Of a DNA stretch of 6,450 bases, positions 5,795 through 6,450 are shown piece after piece. The stretch is from positions 1 through 6,450 of the forward strand of contig JAJKJG010000111.1 of the NCBI GenBank assembly GCA_021154065.1, given 5' to 3'. The DNA comes from Methylobacterium sp. (GTDB lineage: Bacteria; Pseudomonadota; Alphaproteobacteria; Rhizobiales; Beijerinckiaceae). Under the pieces are notes generated by a model. That model was not told the origin of the DNA, did no database searches, and saw only the letters and a program-made list of their open reading frames with translations. The position numbers and the translations under genes are program-made. Every line of letters begins with the position of its first letter. Position 1 is the first letter of the stretch.

Positions 5795-5888
5795 GGATCA
5801 AAAGGGGCGACTGTCTCAGGCGCGGGCCTGCGGCGGGCGAGCGGCAGGGCTTTGTCAAAAAGCTCGCGGACGAGGCTGGGGACCTGAC

Positions 5889-6450
5889 ATGCGCGTACTT
5901 CTCATCGAAGACGACAGCGCCGTAGCGCAAAGCATCGAGCTGATGCTCAAATCCGAAAACTTCAACGTCTACGCGACGGATCTCGGAGAGGAGGGCGTCG
6001 ATCTCGGCAAGCTCTATGACTACGACATCATCCTCCTCGACCTGAACCTCCCCGACATGTCGGGCTACGAGGTCCTGCGCTCGCTGCGAGTCGCCAAGGT
6101 CAAGACGCCGATCCTGATCCTGTCCGGGCTCGCCGGCATCGAGGACAAGGTGAAGGGCCTCGGCTTCGGGGCCGACGATTACCTGACCAAGCCGTTTCAC
6201 AAGGACGAACTGGTGGCGCGCATCCACGCCATCGTGCGCCGCTTCGAGGGTCACGCCGAGTCCGTTGTGACCTGCGGGGATCTGACGGTGCGGCTCGACG
6301 CTAAGCAGGCCGAGATCGCCGGCCGTCCGGTCAGCCTCACCGGCAAGGAATATGGCATGCTGGAGCTGCTGGCCTTGCGCAATGGCAGCACGCTCACGAA
6401 AGAGATGTTCCTGAACCAGCTGTATGGAGGCATGGACGAGCCCGAACCCA
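5889..6450 (+). CDS. ctrA: Cell cycle response regulator CtrA (3' end outside window)
   Basis: CtrA is the OmpR-type DNA-binding response regulator that, once phosphorylated through CckA-ChpT, controls replication, division, motility and DNA methylation genes in Alphaproteobacteria. The first 187 codons are present; CtrA is usually about 231-235 residues, so some 45 lie beyond the edge. The receiver domain (1-120) has the acidic pocket E7-D8-D9, phosphoacceptor D51 in LLDLNLPD (the same number as in Caulobacter), S79 in place of the switch Thr, and K101 in [29 protein letters not shown] and the effector-domain sequences [12 protein letters not shown] and [14 protein letters not shown] are characteristic of CtrA. 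The ATG at 5889 has GGGGA six bases ahead. The upstream GANTC sites and TTAACCAT fit CcrM- and self-regulation. It is divergent from fliJ. Confidence 0.97.
   Translation, partial: MRVLLIEDDSAVAQSIELMLKSENFNVYATDLGEEGVDLGKLYDYDIILLDLNLPDMSGYEVLRSLRVAKVKTPILILSGLAGIEDKVKGLGFGADDYLTKPFHKDELVARIHAIVRRFEGHAESVVTCGDLTVRLDAKQAEIAGRPVSLTGKEYGMLELLALRNGSTLTKEMFLNQLYGGMDEPEP

Larger units (their letters stand above)
5220..5888. promoter_or_regulatory. 669-bp divergent regulatory spacer between fliJ and ctrA
   Basis: No family-like protein is encoded here on either strand; the open frames are short and lack high-GC3 bias. The right half carries the signals expected before ctrA (GANTC sites, a TTAACCAT element, a small ORF with a strong ribosome binding site, two hairpins), listed separately where clear. 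One more weak hairpin pairs CCTGC (5827-5831) with GCAGG (5844-5848) about 40 bases before ctrA. The left half, 5220-5520, should hold the fliJ promoter. I see a GAATC at 5301 but no confident sigma-70 or sigma-54 element. Confidence 0.6.

Noticed and set aside
5654..5887. Forward frame ending just before ctrA
   Set aside because: Codon use and composition are unlike genes here, and it covers the GANTC and TTAACCAT signals, so it is better read as control region.
5778..6254. 158-codon reverse frame antisense to ctrA
   Set aside because: It mirrors the highly conserved CtrA receiver domain in the sense frame and has no domain of its own.
1..6450. Mobile elements, CRISPR arrays, tRNA or rRNA genes, defence genes
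   Set aside because: No transposase, integrase, spaced repeats, tRNA cloverleaf or rRNA segment was recognised, and the confident genes are ordinary chromosomal ones.

Overview
The window is GC-rich DNA with dense, high-GC3 coding. The gene content fits an alphaproteobacterium, most likely of the order Hyphomicrobiales (Rhizobiales). The clearest marker is a partial but unmistakable ctrA, the cell-cycle master regulator, at the right end. It is divergent from a FliJ-type flagellar export chaperone. GANTC sites and a TTAACCAT element lie upstream of ctrA, matching the CcrM/CtrA circuitry of this class. The genus cannot be fixed from the sequence.

Layout, left to right. Positions 1-565 hold no gene I can name. 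The first 149 bases may be the 3' end of an upstream gene. Positions 150-326 fold into a long interrupted hairpin that could be a structured RNA (6S-like is one possibility). A 20-bp near-perfect palindrome sits at 419-438. Next come an OpgG/OpgD-family periplasmic glucan protein with a twin-arginine signal (566-2128) and a GNAT acetyltransferase that overlaps its stop codon (2125-2691). A creatininase-superfamily metal-dependent amidohydrolase runs the other way (2642-3427). Its 3' end overlaps the GNAT 3' end by 50 bp. A 244-bp divergent spacer leads to a ten-helix EamA/DMT transporter (3672-4610). A 192-bp convergent spacer with hairpins, one resembling a REP-like palindrome, separates it from fliJ (minus strand, 4803-5219). 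A 669-bp divergent spacer then leads to ctrA (5889 to the window end).

How the genes relate: opgG and the GNAT gene look like a translationally coupled pair. The creatininase-like hydrolase and the DMT transporter are divergent and could share a control region, but no substrate link is visible. FliJ and CtrA are functionally related, because CtrA controls flagellar genes in this class, and they share the large regulatory spacer.

I see no mobile element, CRISPR array, tRNA or rRNA. I also see no clearly new multi-gene system. The observations most worth a second look are the possible structured RNA at 150-326, the GANTC-dense ctrA upstream region with a 19-codon ORF behind a strong ribosome binding site, the palindrome upstream of opgG, and the overlapping 3' ends of the GNAT and creatininase-like genes.
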